In this document: piece after piece, positions 29,751-39,194 of the stretch
Layout of the letters: every line of letters starts with the position of its first letter
Numbering within the stretch: the stretch's first letter is position 1
Origin: Amycolatopsis tucumanensis
GTDB lineage: Bacteria; Actinomycetota; Actinomycetes; Mycobacteriales; Pseudonocardiaceae
Assembly: GCF_021654135.1 (NCBI RefSeq)
Contig: NZ_JAKGSD010000059.1
Location: forward strand, 1-50,371
Reading direction: 5' to 3'
DNA: 50,371 nucleotides
Notes under the pieces: model-generated
Told to the model about the DNA's origin: nothing
The model's database searches: none
Seen by the model: only the letters and a program-made list of their open reading frames with translations
Translations under genes and position numbers: made by a program

Positions 29751-31139
29751 TCACGCCCGGCCGCCGGACGGTCCGATGTGGACGACCTTCGTCACGGTCA
29801 TCTCGTCGAGCAGCTCGGGCCCGTAGCCGAACCCCTCGCCGCTGGCCTTGCGCGGGTGGGCCGCCCCGGCGGGCGCGCCGCCGAAGACGTTGTTCACCTT
29901 CACCGTCCCGACGGGCAGTTCCCGCCACGCCCGCTGCGCGTGCGCCATTGACTCGGTCAGCACCGTCGCGGTGAGGCCGTACCGGTCGTCGGCCGCCTCT
30001 TCCAGCGCCTGGTCGAAGCTGTCCACCACGCGCACCGGCGCGACCGGCCCGAACGTCTCCTCGCTCAGCACCCGCATCGACGGCGTGCACCCGGCCAGCA
30101 CGGTCGCCGGGTAGTGCGCACCCGGCCCGTCCGGCAACGTCCCGCCCGCCAGCAGCGACGCGCCCTGCGCCACCGCGTCCTCGACGTGCGAGTGCACGTG
30201 CTCGCGCTGCCGTTCGTCCACCAGCGGCGCCATCGGCACCTCGGTCGGGCGCTTGCGCGCCTCCGCCACCAGCGCGTCCAGGAACTCGTCGGCCACCGAC
30301 CGGTGCACGTAGATCCGCTCCACCGACACGCAGATCTGCCCGGCGTTCGCGAACGCCCCCAGCGCGGCCTGCTCGGCCGCCCACTTCGGATCCACACCGG
30401 CGTCGACGATCAGCGCGTCGTTGCCGCCGTTCTCCAGCAGCACCTTCGCCCCGGTCCGCGCCGCGGCCACCGCCACCGAACGGCCGGTCGCCGTGCTGCC
30501 GACGTGCGCGATCACGTCGACGTCGGCGGACTCCGCGAGCTGCGCGCCCACCCGGCCGTCGCCGTCCACGCAGACCAGCACGTCCGCGGGCAGGTGCCGC
30601 GCGATCAGCTCGGTCAGCATCCGCCCCACGTGCGGGCACCGCTCGCTCGGCTTGTGCACGACGACGTTGCCCGTCGCCAGCGCCGCGCCGATCAGCCCGC
30701 ACGCGACCGCGACCGGGTCGTTCCACGGCGTCAGCGCCACCACGAGGCCCCGCGGCCCGGGCACCATCAGGTCCGTCGCGTCCCAGCCGCCCTGCAGGCT
30801 GCGCCCGCGGTGGGCGGGCCCCAGCTCCGCGTACTGCTCCAGGGTCCCCGCGCCGGCGAGGACACCTTCGCGTGCCTCGTCCGGCAGCTTGCCGGTCTCG
30901 CGGTTGTTCATCGCGGCCAGCTCGTCGGCCCGCTCACGCAGCTCGGCCGCCGCGGCCTTCAACGCGGCAGCCCGCTCCCCCGCCGCGGTCCGCGCCCAGC
31001 CCGCGAACGCCGCCCGCGCCGCGCGCACCGCCTCGGCGACCTCTTCCGCGGTCGCGCTCGGCACGCGTCCCACCAGCTCACCGCTCGCGGGGTCGCGGAC
31101 CTCGATGGCCGCGTCTTCCCGGGTCATCAGCTCAGTCAT
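29751..31139 (-). CDS. NAD(P)-dependent aldehyde dehydrogenase
   Basis: Oxidises an aldehyde to its acid in the cytoplasm. The 462 residues hold the family's catalytic set: Asn140 in LTPWNDP, Lys163 in VHKPSE, Glu236 in LLENGGND and the nucleophile Cys270 in GQICVS. The GSTATG cofactor turn is at ~215-220. AGGAGG precedes the ATG at 31139. It follows the DUF1360 gene by 58 bases on the same strand. The final 44 bases of coding sequence are duplicated at 27788-27831. Substrate unknown; a salicylaldehyde/benzaldehyde-type role is only a guess. Confidence 0.96.
   Translation of the reverse strand: MTELMTREDAAIEVRDPASGELVGRVPSATAEEVAEAVRAARAAFAGWARTAAGERAAALKAAAAELRERADELAAMNNRETGKLPDEAREGVLAGAGTLEQYAELGPAHRGRSLQGGWDATDLMVPGPRGLVVALTPWNDPVAVACGLIGAALATGNVVVHKPSERCPHVGRMLTELIARHLPADVLVCVDGDGRVGAQLAESADVDVIAHVGSTATGRSVAVAAARTGAKVLLENGGNDALIVDAGVDPKWAAEQAALGAFANAGQICVSVERIYVHRSVADEFLDALVAEARKRPTEVPMAPLVDERQREHVHSHVEDAVAQGASLLAGGTLPDGPGAHYPATVLAGCTPSMRVLSEETFGPVAPVRVVDSFDQALEEAADDRYGLTATVLTESMAHAQRAWRELPVGTVKVNNVFGGAPAGAAHPRKASGEGFGYGPELLDEMTVTKVVHIGPSGGRA
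29766..29809 (-). repeat. Aldehyde dehydrogenase 3'-end repeat, copy in intact gene
   Basis: Encodes the LDEMTVTKVVHIGPS end of the enzyme and matches 27788-27831 at 39 of 44 positions in direct orientation. Confidence 0.85.
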
Positions 31140-31197
31140 CGCACCTCCTGTCCGCGGTGCGAGTACCCCTGCTCCTCCTCCGCGACACCCGGCGGGC

Positions 31198-31731
31198 TCA
31201 GCCCTCGGCGATCTGCTGCGCCTTCGCGTAGGCCAGCTGCAGGAAATCGGCGCCGGTCAGAGCGGCCATCGCCGCCACGACCAGGCGCGTGACCCGGGGC
31301 GCGAAGACGTGGCCGACGGTGAACCCGGTCACCACCCACATGTCGAGGCAGAACGGGCAGCTGAGCAGCTCGCCGAGGCTGTGCCGCAGCCCGGAGGGCT
31401 TGCGCACCTCCTCCATCACCTCGGCAGGCCCGCCGGTGTCAGCGTATCGGGTGAACGGGGCGCGCAGGGGGCTGGTGACGGCGTCCTTGCTGATCGTGCG
31501 CGCCAGTTTGTGGGTACCCATCGCCATCAGGGCGATGTCGGACACCCGCAGGTCACGGGGCAACTTCCGGCCGGTGAGCAGAGCCGCGAGCACCGCCGTC
31601 GCCACGAGCGAGGTGTACACGAGCATGACGACGAGGTAGCCGCCCAGCGGACGGTCGTGGTTCCCCCGGTAGGCGTCGGCCTCCGCGCGACCCGCGGCGG
31701 CGAGGTCCCGGAGTCCGGCGTGCTGCGCCAT
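31198..31731 (-). CDS. DUF1360 membrane protein
   Basis: A 177-residue protein with hydrophobic segments at ~31-52, ~125-142 and ~148-165 and the DUF1360 features GTHKLARTISKDAVTSPLRAPF and SCPFCLDMWV. The CPFC pair may bind metal or form a disulphide. Homologues occur in Bacillus and actinobacteria, sometimes with sporulation or stress genes; function is unknown. AGGAG precedes the ATG at 31731. It probably heads a two-gene unit with the aldehyde dehydrogenase and is divergent from the GNAT gene. Confidence 0.9.
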   Translation of the reverse strand: MAQHAGLRDLAAAGRAEADAYRGNHDRPLGGYLVVMLVYTSLVATAVLAALLTGRKLPRDLRVSDIALMAMGTHKLARTISKDAVTSPLRAPFTRYADTGGPAEVMEEVRKPSGLRHSLGELLSCPFCLDMWVVTGFTVGHVFAPRVTRLVVAAMAALTGADFLQLAYAKAQQIAEG

Positions 31732-31816
31732 ACGCTCTCCTGATACTCGGCTGTTCGTGCGGCCACCGGGTACCCCCGAGGCCCACGGGCAACCGCCCGG
31801 CCGCGAAGGAGGAGAA

Positions 31817-32272
31817 ATGCCGCACAAGTACCTCTTCCGACGCGCGACGCCCGACGACGCCGACGCGATCCGGGAACTCGTCCACGCCGCGTACGCGAAG
31901 TGGGTGGACCTCATCCGGCGCGAACCCCTGCCGATGCGCACGGACTACCGGCAGGCCGTCACCGCCCACCACATCGACCTGCTCTACGACGACGACCAGC
32001 TGGTCGCGTTGATCGAGATGATCCCGGCGGTGGACCACCTGCTGATCGAGAACGTCGCCGTGCGGCCGTCCGCGCAGGGCGCCGGTTACGGGCGACTGCT
32101 GATGCGGCACGCCGACCTGCTGGCCCAGTCGATGGGCCTGCCCGGCGTGCGGCTCTACACGAACGCCCTGTTCACCGAGAACATCCGCTTCTACCGGCGG
32201 CTGGGTTACCGGGTGGACCGCGAGGAGCCGTTCCTCGACGGCGCGCTGGTGCACATGAGCAAGGCGGTCTGA
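31817..32272 (+). CDS. GNAT-family N-acetyltransferase
   Basis: A 151-residue acetyl-CoA-dependent acetyltransferase. The acetyl-CoA loop is VRPSAQGAGYGRLLM at ~83-97; the core strand LLIENVAV precedes it and ENIRFYRRLGYRV closes the fold. GGAGGAGAA precedes the ATG at 31817. It converges on the kinase gene, four bases away. The acceptor cannot be inferred. Confidence 0.93.
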   Translation: MPHKYLFRRATPDDADAIRELVHAAYAKWVDLIRREPLPMRTDYRQAVTAHHIDLLYDDDQLVALIEMIPAVDHLLIENVAVRPSAQGAGYGRLLMRHADLLAQSMGLPGVRLYTNALFTENIRFYRRLGYRVDREEPFLDGALVHMSKAV

Positions 32273-32276
32273 CGCC

Positions 32277-33377
<1,101 letters not shown>

Positions 33378-33458
33378 GGGGAATCGCTACCCCTGCGCGG
33401 GTGGCGGCAAACCCGGCCAGGGGTGGCCTGGACGACACGGATCGGCAAGAGTGGGGCC

Positions 33459-34418
33459 ATGAGCAGCGCAGAGGTGCGGGACGGCGTGTCGTTGACGAAC
33501 CTCGACCAGTCACTGTTCGCCGATGCCGGCGCCACGAAGCGCGATCTGGTCGACTACCTGGACGCGGTCGCCGACCGGATGATCGCGGCGCTGCGGGACC
33601 GGCCGCTGTCGGTCGTGCGGGTGCTGCGCGGCCAGGACGCGTTCATGCAGAAGAACCTGCCGAAGTACACGCCGGAGTGGGTGCCGCGGGTGAGCATGTG
33701 GGCCGAAAGCTCGCACCGGCAGGTGACCTACGCCCTGTGCGACGACCGCCGCACCCTCCTGTGGTTCGGCAACCAGCGGGCGATCGAGTACCACCCGACG
33801 CTGGGCCTCGCCGGGCACCTGGACCAGCCGACGCACCTGGTGCTGGACCTGGATCCGCCGGAGGGCTCGGCGGCCTTCGACCTGGCGGTGCGCGCGGCCC
33901 ACCTGGTGCGCCGCGCGCTGGACGACTGCGGTCTGGCCGGCGCGGTGAAGACCAGCGGTTCCAAGGGGGTGCACATCTTCGTGCCGGTGCGCGGCGCCGA
34001 CGCGGAGCAGGCCGCCGCGGCCACCCGGGCGCTGGCCGCGCGGGCCGAGGCGCTCGACCCGGAACTGGCGACGACGGCGTTCATCCGCGAGGACCGCGAG
34101 GGCAAGGTCTTCCTCGACTCGACCCGCGCGGGTGGCGCCACGGTCGTGTCGGTCTACAGCCCGCGGGTGCGGCCAGGTCTGCCGGTGTCGTTCCCGGTGC
34201 CGTGGAGCGACCTGGACAACGTGCACCCCGGCGACTTCACCCTGCGGGAGGCCCTGCGGCTGCTGGACTCGGGCGACCCGTGGACCGAGTCGCTGCCGGA
34301 CCCGCAGGAGCTGCCGGAGGAGCTGGTCGAGCACGGCCGCACCATCCCGATCGCCCGCGTGCAGGCGATGCACGAGGGCAAACGCCGGGCCCGCGCCCGC
34401 CGCGAGCAGGGCTCCTGA
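33459..34418 (+). CDS. LigD-type polymerase (PrimPol) domain protein
   Basis: A stand-alone 319-residue primase-polymerase of the kind used with Ku and ligase in non-homologous end joining, adding ribonucleotides at breaks. Catalytic Asp130 and Asp132 lie in LVLDLDPPEG, with SGSKGVHIFVP at ~169-179 and QKNLPKYTPEW at ~64-74. No ligase or nuclease domain is attached and Ku is not in the window. The ATG at 33459 is preceded by only a weak ribosome site. The 3' side is a C-rich repeat region. Confidence 0.92.
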   Translation: MSSAEVRDGVSLTNLDQSLFADAGATKRDLVDYLDAVADRMIAALRDRPLSVVRVLRGQDAFMQKNLPKYTPEWVPRVSMWAESSHRQVTYALCDDRRTLLWFGNQRAIEYHPTLGLAGHLDQPTHLVLDLDPPEGSAAFDLAVRAAHLVRRALDDCGLAGAVKTSGSKGVHIFVPVRGADAEQAAAATRALAARAEALDPELATTAFIREDREGKVFLDSTRAGGATVVSVYSPRVRPGLPVSFPVPWSDLDNVHPGDFTLREALRLLDSGDPWTESLPDPQELPEELVEHGRTIPIARVQAMHEGKRRARARREQGS

Positions 34419-34899
34419 CTGTGGTGACTCGGGCGCGCTGATCCCCGCCGCTCACCTGCCGCGGCTGCTCCCGCCGCCCGGGCGCTGGCTGCCACGCTGT
34501 CCCTGCCCCGAGCGGCGGCCCGGCCACCCAGCGTCAGCCACCACTGCTGCCCGTCCCCCGAACGGCAGCCCGGCCACCCAGTCACAAGCCGCCACGCTGC
34601 CGCCCCTCCCCCGAGCAGCAGCCCGGCCACCCAGTCGCAGGCCCCGCCCTCCCCCGCGCAGCAGCCCGGCCACCAGTCACAAGCCCCCACACAGCCGCCC
34701 TCCCCGGAACGGCAGCCCCACCACCCAGCCGCAGTCCGCCACGCAGCCGCCGCTCCCCCGAACGGCAGCGCCACCACCCAGCCGCAGGCCCCCGCGCAGC
34801 CACAAACCCCCCATACAGCCGCCCCTCCCCCAAGCAACAGCCCCATACAGCCGCCCCTCCCCCAAGCAGCAACCCCACCACCCAGGCCGCCCCAGCCAC
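34419..34899. repeat. Degenerate C-rich minisatellite between convergent genes
   Basis: The 481 bases hold about eight decayed tandem units with starts near 34506, 34556, 34608, 34651, 34702, 34755, 34826 and 34858. Most are 43-53 bases (one 71, one 32). Each begins CCCCGAAC/AGC-GGCAGCCC, continues CGGCCACCCAGTC and ends in CGCC-rich sequence. The plus strand is C-rich and the minus strand carries G-tracts. Frames through it are repeat artefacts with no start signals. I see no gene here; it may act as a terminator or recombination-prone spacer. Confidence 0.75.
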
Positions 34900-35517
34900 C
34901 TAGCGCGGCGTCTCCGAGCGGAAGCTGTGCCCCAGCTCCGGCCCGAGGCCGAAGTAGTGCCGGAAGTTGTAGATCAGCGGGCTCCACGCGCCGGGGTCCA
35001 CGTGCTGCGTCCCCGGCACCACCAGCCGCGGATCGCAGTGCACGCGCAGCACCTCCGCCTGCACCACGACGAACCCGCCGCCCCAGCCCTCCCCCACCTC
35101 GGCCACCCGCGCCTCCAGCGCGATCGGGCAGTCCGCCACCCGCGGCGGCCGGACCAGGTCCGAGTCCACGGGCCGCAGCCTGGCCGCCGCGAACTTGTCC
35201 GGCTCGTGCCGGAACGCGCCGCGTTTGTGCGCGGGCACCGGGTCCGCGCCGGTGAGCGGGGCCAGCCGCTCCACCGCCCGCCACTGCTCCGGACCGGGCA
35301 GGTTGACCACCACGTCCCGGCGCGCGCGGAGGTTGGCCGCCGTGTGCGAGGCGGCGGACAGCCCCAGCACGACGACGTGGCCCAGCGCCCAAGCCGAGGA
35401 CATCGGCGCGAGGTTGGCGCTGCCGTCGGCGTTCTCGGTCGACAGCAGCACCACGGGGGTGCCGAAGTACAGGATCTTCGGGTCGATCACGACGTGCTCG
35501 TCCGTTGCGGTGTTCAC
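34900..35517 (-). CDS. Flavin reductase family protein
   Basis: A 205-residue FMN-binding split-barrel protein. LYFGTPVVLLSTENADGSAN at ~17-36 and LAPMSSAWALGHVVVLGLS, then HTAANLRARRDVVVNLP, are the flavin-binding segments of the flavin_reduct family. Members supply reduced flavin or act directly on small substrates. The GTG at 35517 is 41 bases downstream of the cvnD-type gene on the same strand, so it may belong to the conservon transcript. Confidence 0.9.
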   Translation of the reverse strand: MNTATDEHVVIDPKILYFGTPVVLLSTENADGSANLAPMSSAWALGHVVVLGLSAASHTAANLRARRDVVVNLPGPEQWRAVERLAPLTGADPVPAHKRGAFRHEPDKFAAARLRPVDSDLVRPPRVADCPIALEARVAEVGEGWGGGFVVVQAEVLRVHCDPRLVVPGTQHVDPGAWSPLIYNFRHYFGLGPELGHSFRSETPR

Positions 35518-35558
35518 GCCGCCACGCTAGGGACCGGTCGTGTCGGTCCCGGCCGAAC

Positions 35559-36146
35559 TCAGCGGTGCCTGCCCCGCCGCACCTGCTCCACCAGCGCGAT
35601 CAGCACTTCCTTGGCCGACTCCCGGTTCCGCGCGTCGCACAGCACCACCGGGATGCCGGGGTCGAGGTCGAGCGCCGCCGCGACCTGGTTCGCGTGGTAC
35701 TGGCGGGATCCGGCGAAGCAGTTCACCGCCACCACGAACGGTGTCTCCCGCCGCTCGAAGTAGTCGACGGCCGGGAAGCAGTCTTCGAGGCGGCGCGTGT
35801 CGGCGATGACGACCGCGCCGAGCGCGCCCTGCGCGATGTCGTCCCAGAAGAACCAGAACCGGTCCTGCCCCGGCGTGCCGAACAGGTACAGCGCGAGGTG
35901 CTCGTCGAACGTGATCCGGCCGAAGTCGATGGCGACCGTGGTGGTCGTCTTCTGCTCCACGCCCTCGGCGTCGTCGATCCCGGCACCGGCCTCGGTCAGG
36001 TACTCCTCCGTGCGCAACGGCTGAATTTCGCTGACGGCCCCGACCATCGTGGTCTTGCCCGCGCCGAACCCACCCGCGATGAGGATCTTCAACGCGGTGA
36101 AGGGTTTCGCAGGCGCGGGCAGTGGTTCAGAGCGCACGGAGTCCAT
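35559..36146 (-). CDS. cvnD: Conservon GTP-binding protein CvnD
   Basis: A 195-residue small GTPase of the actinobacterial conservon. Walker A is GGFGAGKTT at 25-33, G3 is GTPGQDRF at ~90-97, and the G4 position reads NCF rather than NKxD, as in this family. With CvnA, B and C it forms a membrane-associated complex likened to a eukaryotic G-protein-coupled signalling unit. Its start overlaps the cvnC end by about 20 bases. Confidence 0.95.
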   Translation of the reverse strand: MDSVRSEPLPAPAKPFTALKILIAGGFGAGKTTMVGAVSEIQPLRTEEYLTEAGAGIDDAEGVEQKTTTTVAIDFGRITFDEHLALYLFGTPGQDRFWFFWDDIAQGALGAVVIADTRRLEDCFPAVDYFERRETPFVVAVNCFAGSRQYHANQVAAALDLDPGIPVVLCDARNRESAKEVLIALVEQVRRGRHR

Positions 36147-36489
36147 TCAGCACTTCCCTCAGGATGCGATCGGTCGGCCCGGTGGCGGCCGGCGCCGGGC
36201 GGGTCACCTCGATGTGCCCGCCGTTCAGCAGGTCCGCCAGCAGCACCCGCGTGACGTTGAGCGGCAGGTTCGCGCGGGCCGCGATCTCCGCGACCGACAG
36301 TATGTGCGCCTGGCACAGCTGGAGGATCACCGCCTGCTCGGGGCTCAGGGTGAGGTCGTGCTCGGGCCGCGTGCGGGCGGAGACGAGCGCGATGATGTCC
36401 AGGAAGTCGGCGGACGGCCGGGCCCGGCCCCTGGTCAGCGCGTACAGGCGGACCATGGGGCCGGACTCGTCGCCGTACCAGTCGCTCAC
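36127..36489 (-). CDS. cvnC: Conservon DUF742 protein CvnC
   Basis: A 120-residue winged-helix-like DUF742 protein: VRLYALTRGRARPS at ~13-26, then LQLCQAHILSVAEIAARANL and LNVTRVLLADLLNGGHIEV, ending ILREVLNGLRAL. It links the kinase-like sensor and the GTPase. GTG start overlapping the cvnB stop (GTGA) and end overlapping cvnD, so the set is translationally coupled. Confidence 0.95.
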   Translation of the reverse strand: MSDWYGDESGPMVRLYALTRGRARPSADFLDIIALVSARTRPEHDLTLSPEQAVILQLCQAHILSVAEIAARANLPLNVTRVLLADLLNGGHIEVTRPAPAATGPTDRILREVLNGLRAL

Positions 36490-36917
36490 GTGCCTGTCCG
36501 GTCCAGCCGCGGTGCGGTGTACATGTGCTCACCCACCTGCGAAACGAGCCGCGCCATCTCGTAGGCGACCAGTCCGATGTCCGTGCCTGCCTCGGCGAAC
36601 ACCGACAGGCAGGTCCCGCCGCCCGCCGCGATGACGAACAGGAACCCGCCGTCGAGCTCGACCATCGTCTGCCGGACCGCGCCGGCGTCGAACTGCCTGC
36701 CCGCGCCCTTCGCGAGGCTGTTCAGGGCCGACGACACCGCGGCGAGGTGCTCGCTCTCCTCGCGGGTCATCCCCGTCGAAGTGGCCATCGCCAGGCCGTC
36801 GTTGGACAGCAGCAGCGCGTTCCGGACCCGTGGCGCGTTGCCCACCAGCTCGTCCAGCAGCCAGGCGAGCTCCCTGCTGTTATCGGTGGTGTCCACCGCT
36901 ACCCCTCTCGTCGTCAT
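36486..36917 (-). CDS. cvnB: Conservon roadblock/LC7 protein CvnB
   Basis: A 143-residue roadblock/LC7-fold protein. LAWLLDELVGNAPRVRNALL, then LLSNDGLAMATSTGM, is the defining start. Such proteins scaffold or regulate small GTPases, here CvnD. The ATG overlaps the cvnA stop (ATGA). Confidence 0.96.
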   Translation of the reverse strand: MTTRGVAVDTTDNSRELAWLLDELVGNAPRVRNALLLSNDGLAMATSTGMTREESEHLAAVSSALNSLAKGAGRQFDAGAVRQTMVELDGGFLFVIAAGGGTCLSVFAEAGTDIGLVAYEMARLVSQVGEHMYTAPRLDRTGT

Positions 36918-39160
36918 CCGTTGCGTCCGCGGGTGAATCCCTGCTGCAGGGCGGACATGGTGGCGCGGGCCTCGTCGGGCGACGTCCGCGGCGCCGCGGC
37001 TTCGTCCTGCGCGGATTCACGCAACCCGGGAGCGAGGTGCGCCTGTCGTTTGCGGCGCGGCAGACCGCCGGTTTCGTCGTCCTCGGCGACCACCGGTTCT
37101 GGCCGCGGCGGAGCCGGCGGGCGCGGCGGCGGACGGTGCCGTCCGTTGTCCCGTTCCCGGGCCGGCTCGGGGCGCCGCGCCGGGCGCGACCGGGCCGTGG
37201 GGACCTCGGCGTCGGCGGGCGTGGCCTCGGCGCGGGTGAGCAGCGCGGTCGGCAGCAGCACGACCGCGGTCGTGCCGCCGTAGGCCGAGCGCCGCAGCGT
37301 GACGGTGATGCCCTGGCGCCGGGCCAGGCGGCTGATCACGTAGAACCCGAGTTGCTCACCGTCGAACAGGTCGAGCTGGTGCGCCTCGGCGATCCGCCGG
37401 TTGGCCTCGGCCAGCCGCTCCGGGCCCATGCCGAGGCCGCGGTCCTCGATCTCCACGACGAACCCGGCGCCGACGGCCTCGCCGTGCACCAGGACCGTGG
37501 TGTTCGGCGGGGAGAACGAGGTGGCGTTCTCGACCAGCTCGGCGATCATGTGGGTGAGGTCGGCGACGGCGGCGCCCTGGACGCCGACGTCGGCCATCCG
37601 GTGCACCTCGACGCGCTGGAACTCCTCGACCTCGGCGACGGCCGCGCGGACGACGGTCATCAGCGGGACGGGTTTGCTCCACACCCGGCCGGGGGCGGCA
37701 CCGGACATGATGATCAGGCCTTCGGCGTGGCGGCGCATGCGCGCGGCGAGGTGGTCGAGGCGGAAGAGGTCCTCCAGCTCGGCGGGTTCCTCGGTGCGCC
37801 GTTCCATCGTGTCGAGCAGGCTGAGCTGGCGGTGCACGAGCGACTGGCTGCGCCGGGCGAGCGTCACGAACACACCGGACACGCCGGTGAGCAGCTCCGC
37901 GCGTTCCGCGGCGGCGGTCAGGGCGGCGCGCTGCACGGCGTTGAGCGCGGCGCCGACCTGGCCGATCTCGCCGTCACTCGGCGGCACCACCGGCACGTCG
38001 GCGTCCGGGTCGATCTTCTCGCCGGCCCGCAGCCTGCGCATCGCGCGCGGGAGCCGCCGGTTGGCCAGTTCGAGGGCCGAGTCGCGCAGGCCGACCAGCT
38101 CGATCACCAGGCCGCGCCCGATCCGCACGGAGATCAGCAGGGCGAGCAGCACGGCGGCGAGTCCCAGCAGGACGGTCACCGCGCTTTCGGTGAGGGCCGA
38201 GCTGCCCGCGTCGTCCGCTTCGGCTGCGGCCTCGATGGCGGCCTCCGAGCGGACGGCGGCGAGGTCGCGCGTGACCGCGTCGAGCGAGGAGGCCCACTGG
38301 CCGGAGGTGACGGTCGCGGCGAGGGCGCGGCCCGCGGTGTCGGCCTGCACGGTGTTCTGCACGTCGGTGAGGGCGCGGTAGGAGTCGCTGGACGTGATGT
38401 CGCGGAGGGCTTCCCGCTGGGCGTCCGGCAGGTCGGAAAGCAGACCGGCGGTGAGGACGCGTTGCCCGCCGAGCGCGTCGACGAAGGCGCGGTAGGTCTC
38501 GGCGTTCGCGCGCCCGGCGGCCGCGGCGCGGGCCGCGGCGTCCTGCCGGGCGAGCATCTCCCCGACGCGGCCGAGGGCGGGCACGGCCAGGGCGACCGGG
38601 ATGTCGTGGACGTCGGCGAGGGCGGCCTCGACCGCGAAGGCCGTGTCGATGGCGTCGGAGTAGGCGTCGAAGGTGGCGCGCCAGTCGGCCTGGCGGGCGG
38701 TCACCGCGCCTTGGGCGCTGCCCAGCCTGGTCACGTCGGCGACGAGGTCGCCGAGGCGGCGGTCCAGGTCGGGCGCGAGGCCGGCGAGGTCGGCGGCGAC
38801 CAGGGTCACGCCGTCGCGCAGCGTCGTGAGCGCGGCGCGGGTCTGGGCGTACCGCTGCTCCAGCGCGGGCAGGTCACCGGAGCCGGCGAGGTGGGCGGCG
38901 ACGACCGCGCGTTCGGCCTGCAGGCCGGTGACCAGGTCGGCGACCGGGGCGGTCAGGTGGGTGTCGAACTTCTCGACCTGACGCTGGTTCCAGGCGGTCT
39001 GCACGGCCGAGACCGTGGCGAGGCCCCACAGGACCATCAGCGAGACCACCGGCACCATCAGCAGCGCGACGATCTTCGCGCGGACGGACCGCGGCGTCCG
39101 GCGGTCGACGAGCCGGGGGGCCGGCGAAATGCGGGCATGCTTTTCTCGGCGCACGGCCAT
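36914..39160 (-). CDS. cvnA: Conservon sensor histidine-kinase-like protein CvnA
   Basis: A 748-residue membrane sensor. Membrane helices at ~30-52 and ~328-346 flank a nitrate/nitrite-sensor-type helical domain of about 270 residues. A HAMP-like linker, a dimerisation segment with LDHLAARMRRHAEGLII (His470) and a HATPase domain (ELVENATSFSPP, Asn545; EDRGLGMG) follow. The last ~130 residues are a disordered Arg/Pro-rich tail. CvnA proteins bind ATP but signal through CvnB-D rather than a response regulator. It begins the four-gene overlapping set and follows the MHYT gene by 34 bases. Confidence 0.95.
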   Translation of the reverse strand: MAVRREKHARISPAPRLVDRRTPRSVRAKIVALLMVPVVSLMVLWGLATVSAVQTAWNQRQVEKFDTHLTAPVADLVTGLQAERAVVAAHLAGSGDLPALEQRYAQTRAALTTLRDGVTLVAADLAGLAPDLDRRLGDLVADVTRLGSAQGAVTARQADWRATFDAYSDAIDTAFAVEAALADVHDIPVALAVPALGRVGEMLARQDAAARAAAAGRANAETYRAFVDALGGQRVLTAGLLSDLPDAQREALRDITSSDSYRALTDVQNTVQADTAGRALAATVTSGQWASSLDAVTRDLAAVRSEAAIEAAAEADDAGSSALTESAVTVLLGLAAVLLALLISVRIGRGLVIELVGLRDSALELANRRLPRAMRRLRAGEKIDPDADVPVVPPSDGEIGQVGAALNAVQRAALTAAAERAELLTGVSGVFVTLARRSQSLVHRQLSLLDTMERRTEEPAELEDLFRLDHLAARMRRHAEGLIIMSGAAPGRVWSKPVPLMTVVRAAVAEVEEFQRVEVHRMADVGVQGAAVADLTHMIAELVENATSFSPPNTTVLVHGEAVGAGFVVEIEDRGLGMGPERLAEANRRIAEAHQLDLFDGEQLGFYVISRLARRQGITVTLRRSAYGGTTAVVLLPTALLTRAEATPADAEVPTARSRPARRPEPARERDNGRHRPPPRPPAPPRPEPVVAEDDETGGLPRRKRQAHLAPGLRESAQDEAAAPRTSPDEARATMSALQQGFTRGRNG

Positions 39161-39194
39161 GGTTCTCCCATTGCGGAATTCGTTCGCGGTTCGC

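Noticed and set aside
34506..34890. Tandem repeats as a possible CRISPR array
   Set aside because: Units lack constant repeats and unique spacers, vary from 32 to 71 bases, and there are no cas genes.
34154..35392. A 412-codon minus frame spanning the minisatellite and the flavin reductase gene
   Set aside because: It is a different frame from the flavin reductase and its Gly/Ala/Arg-rich translation is only the repeat and GC bias; no ribosome site.
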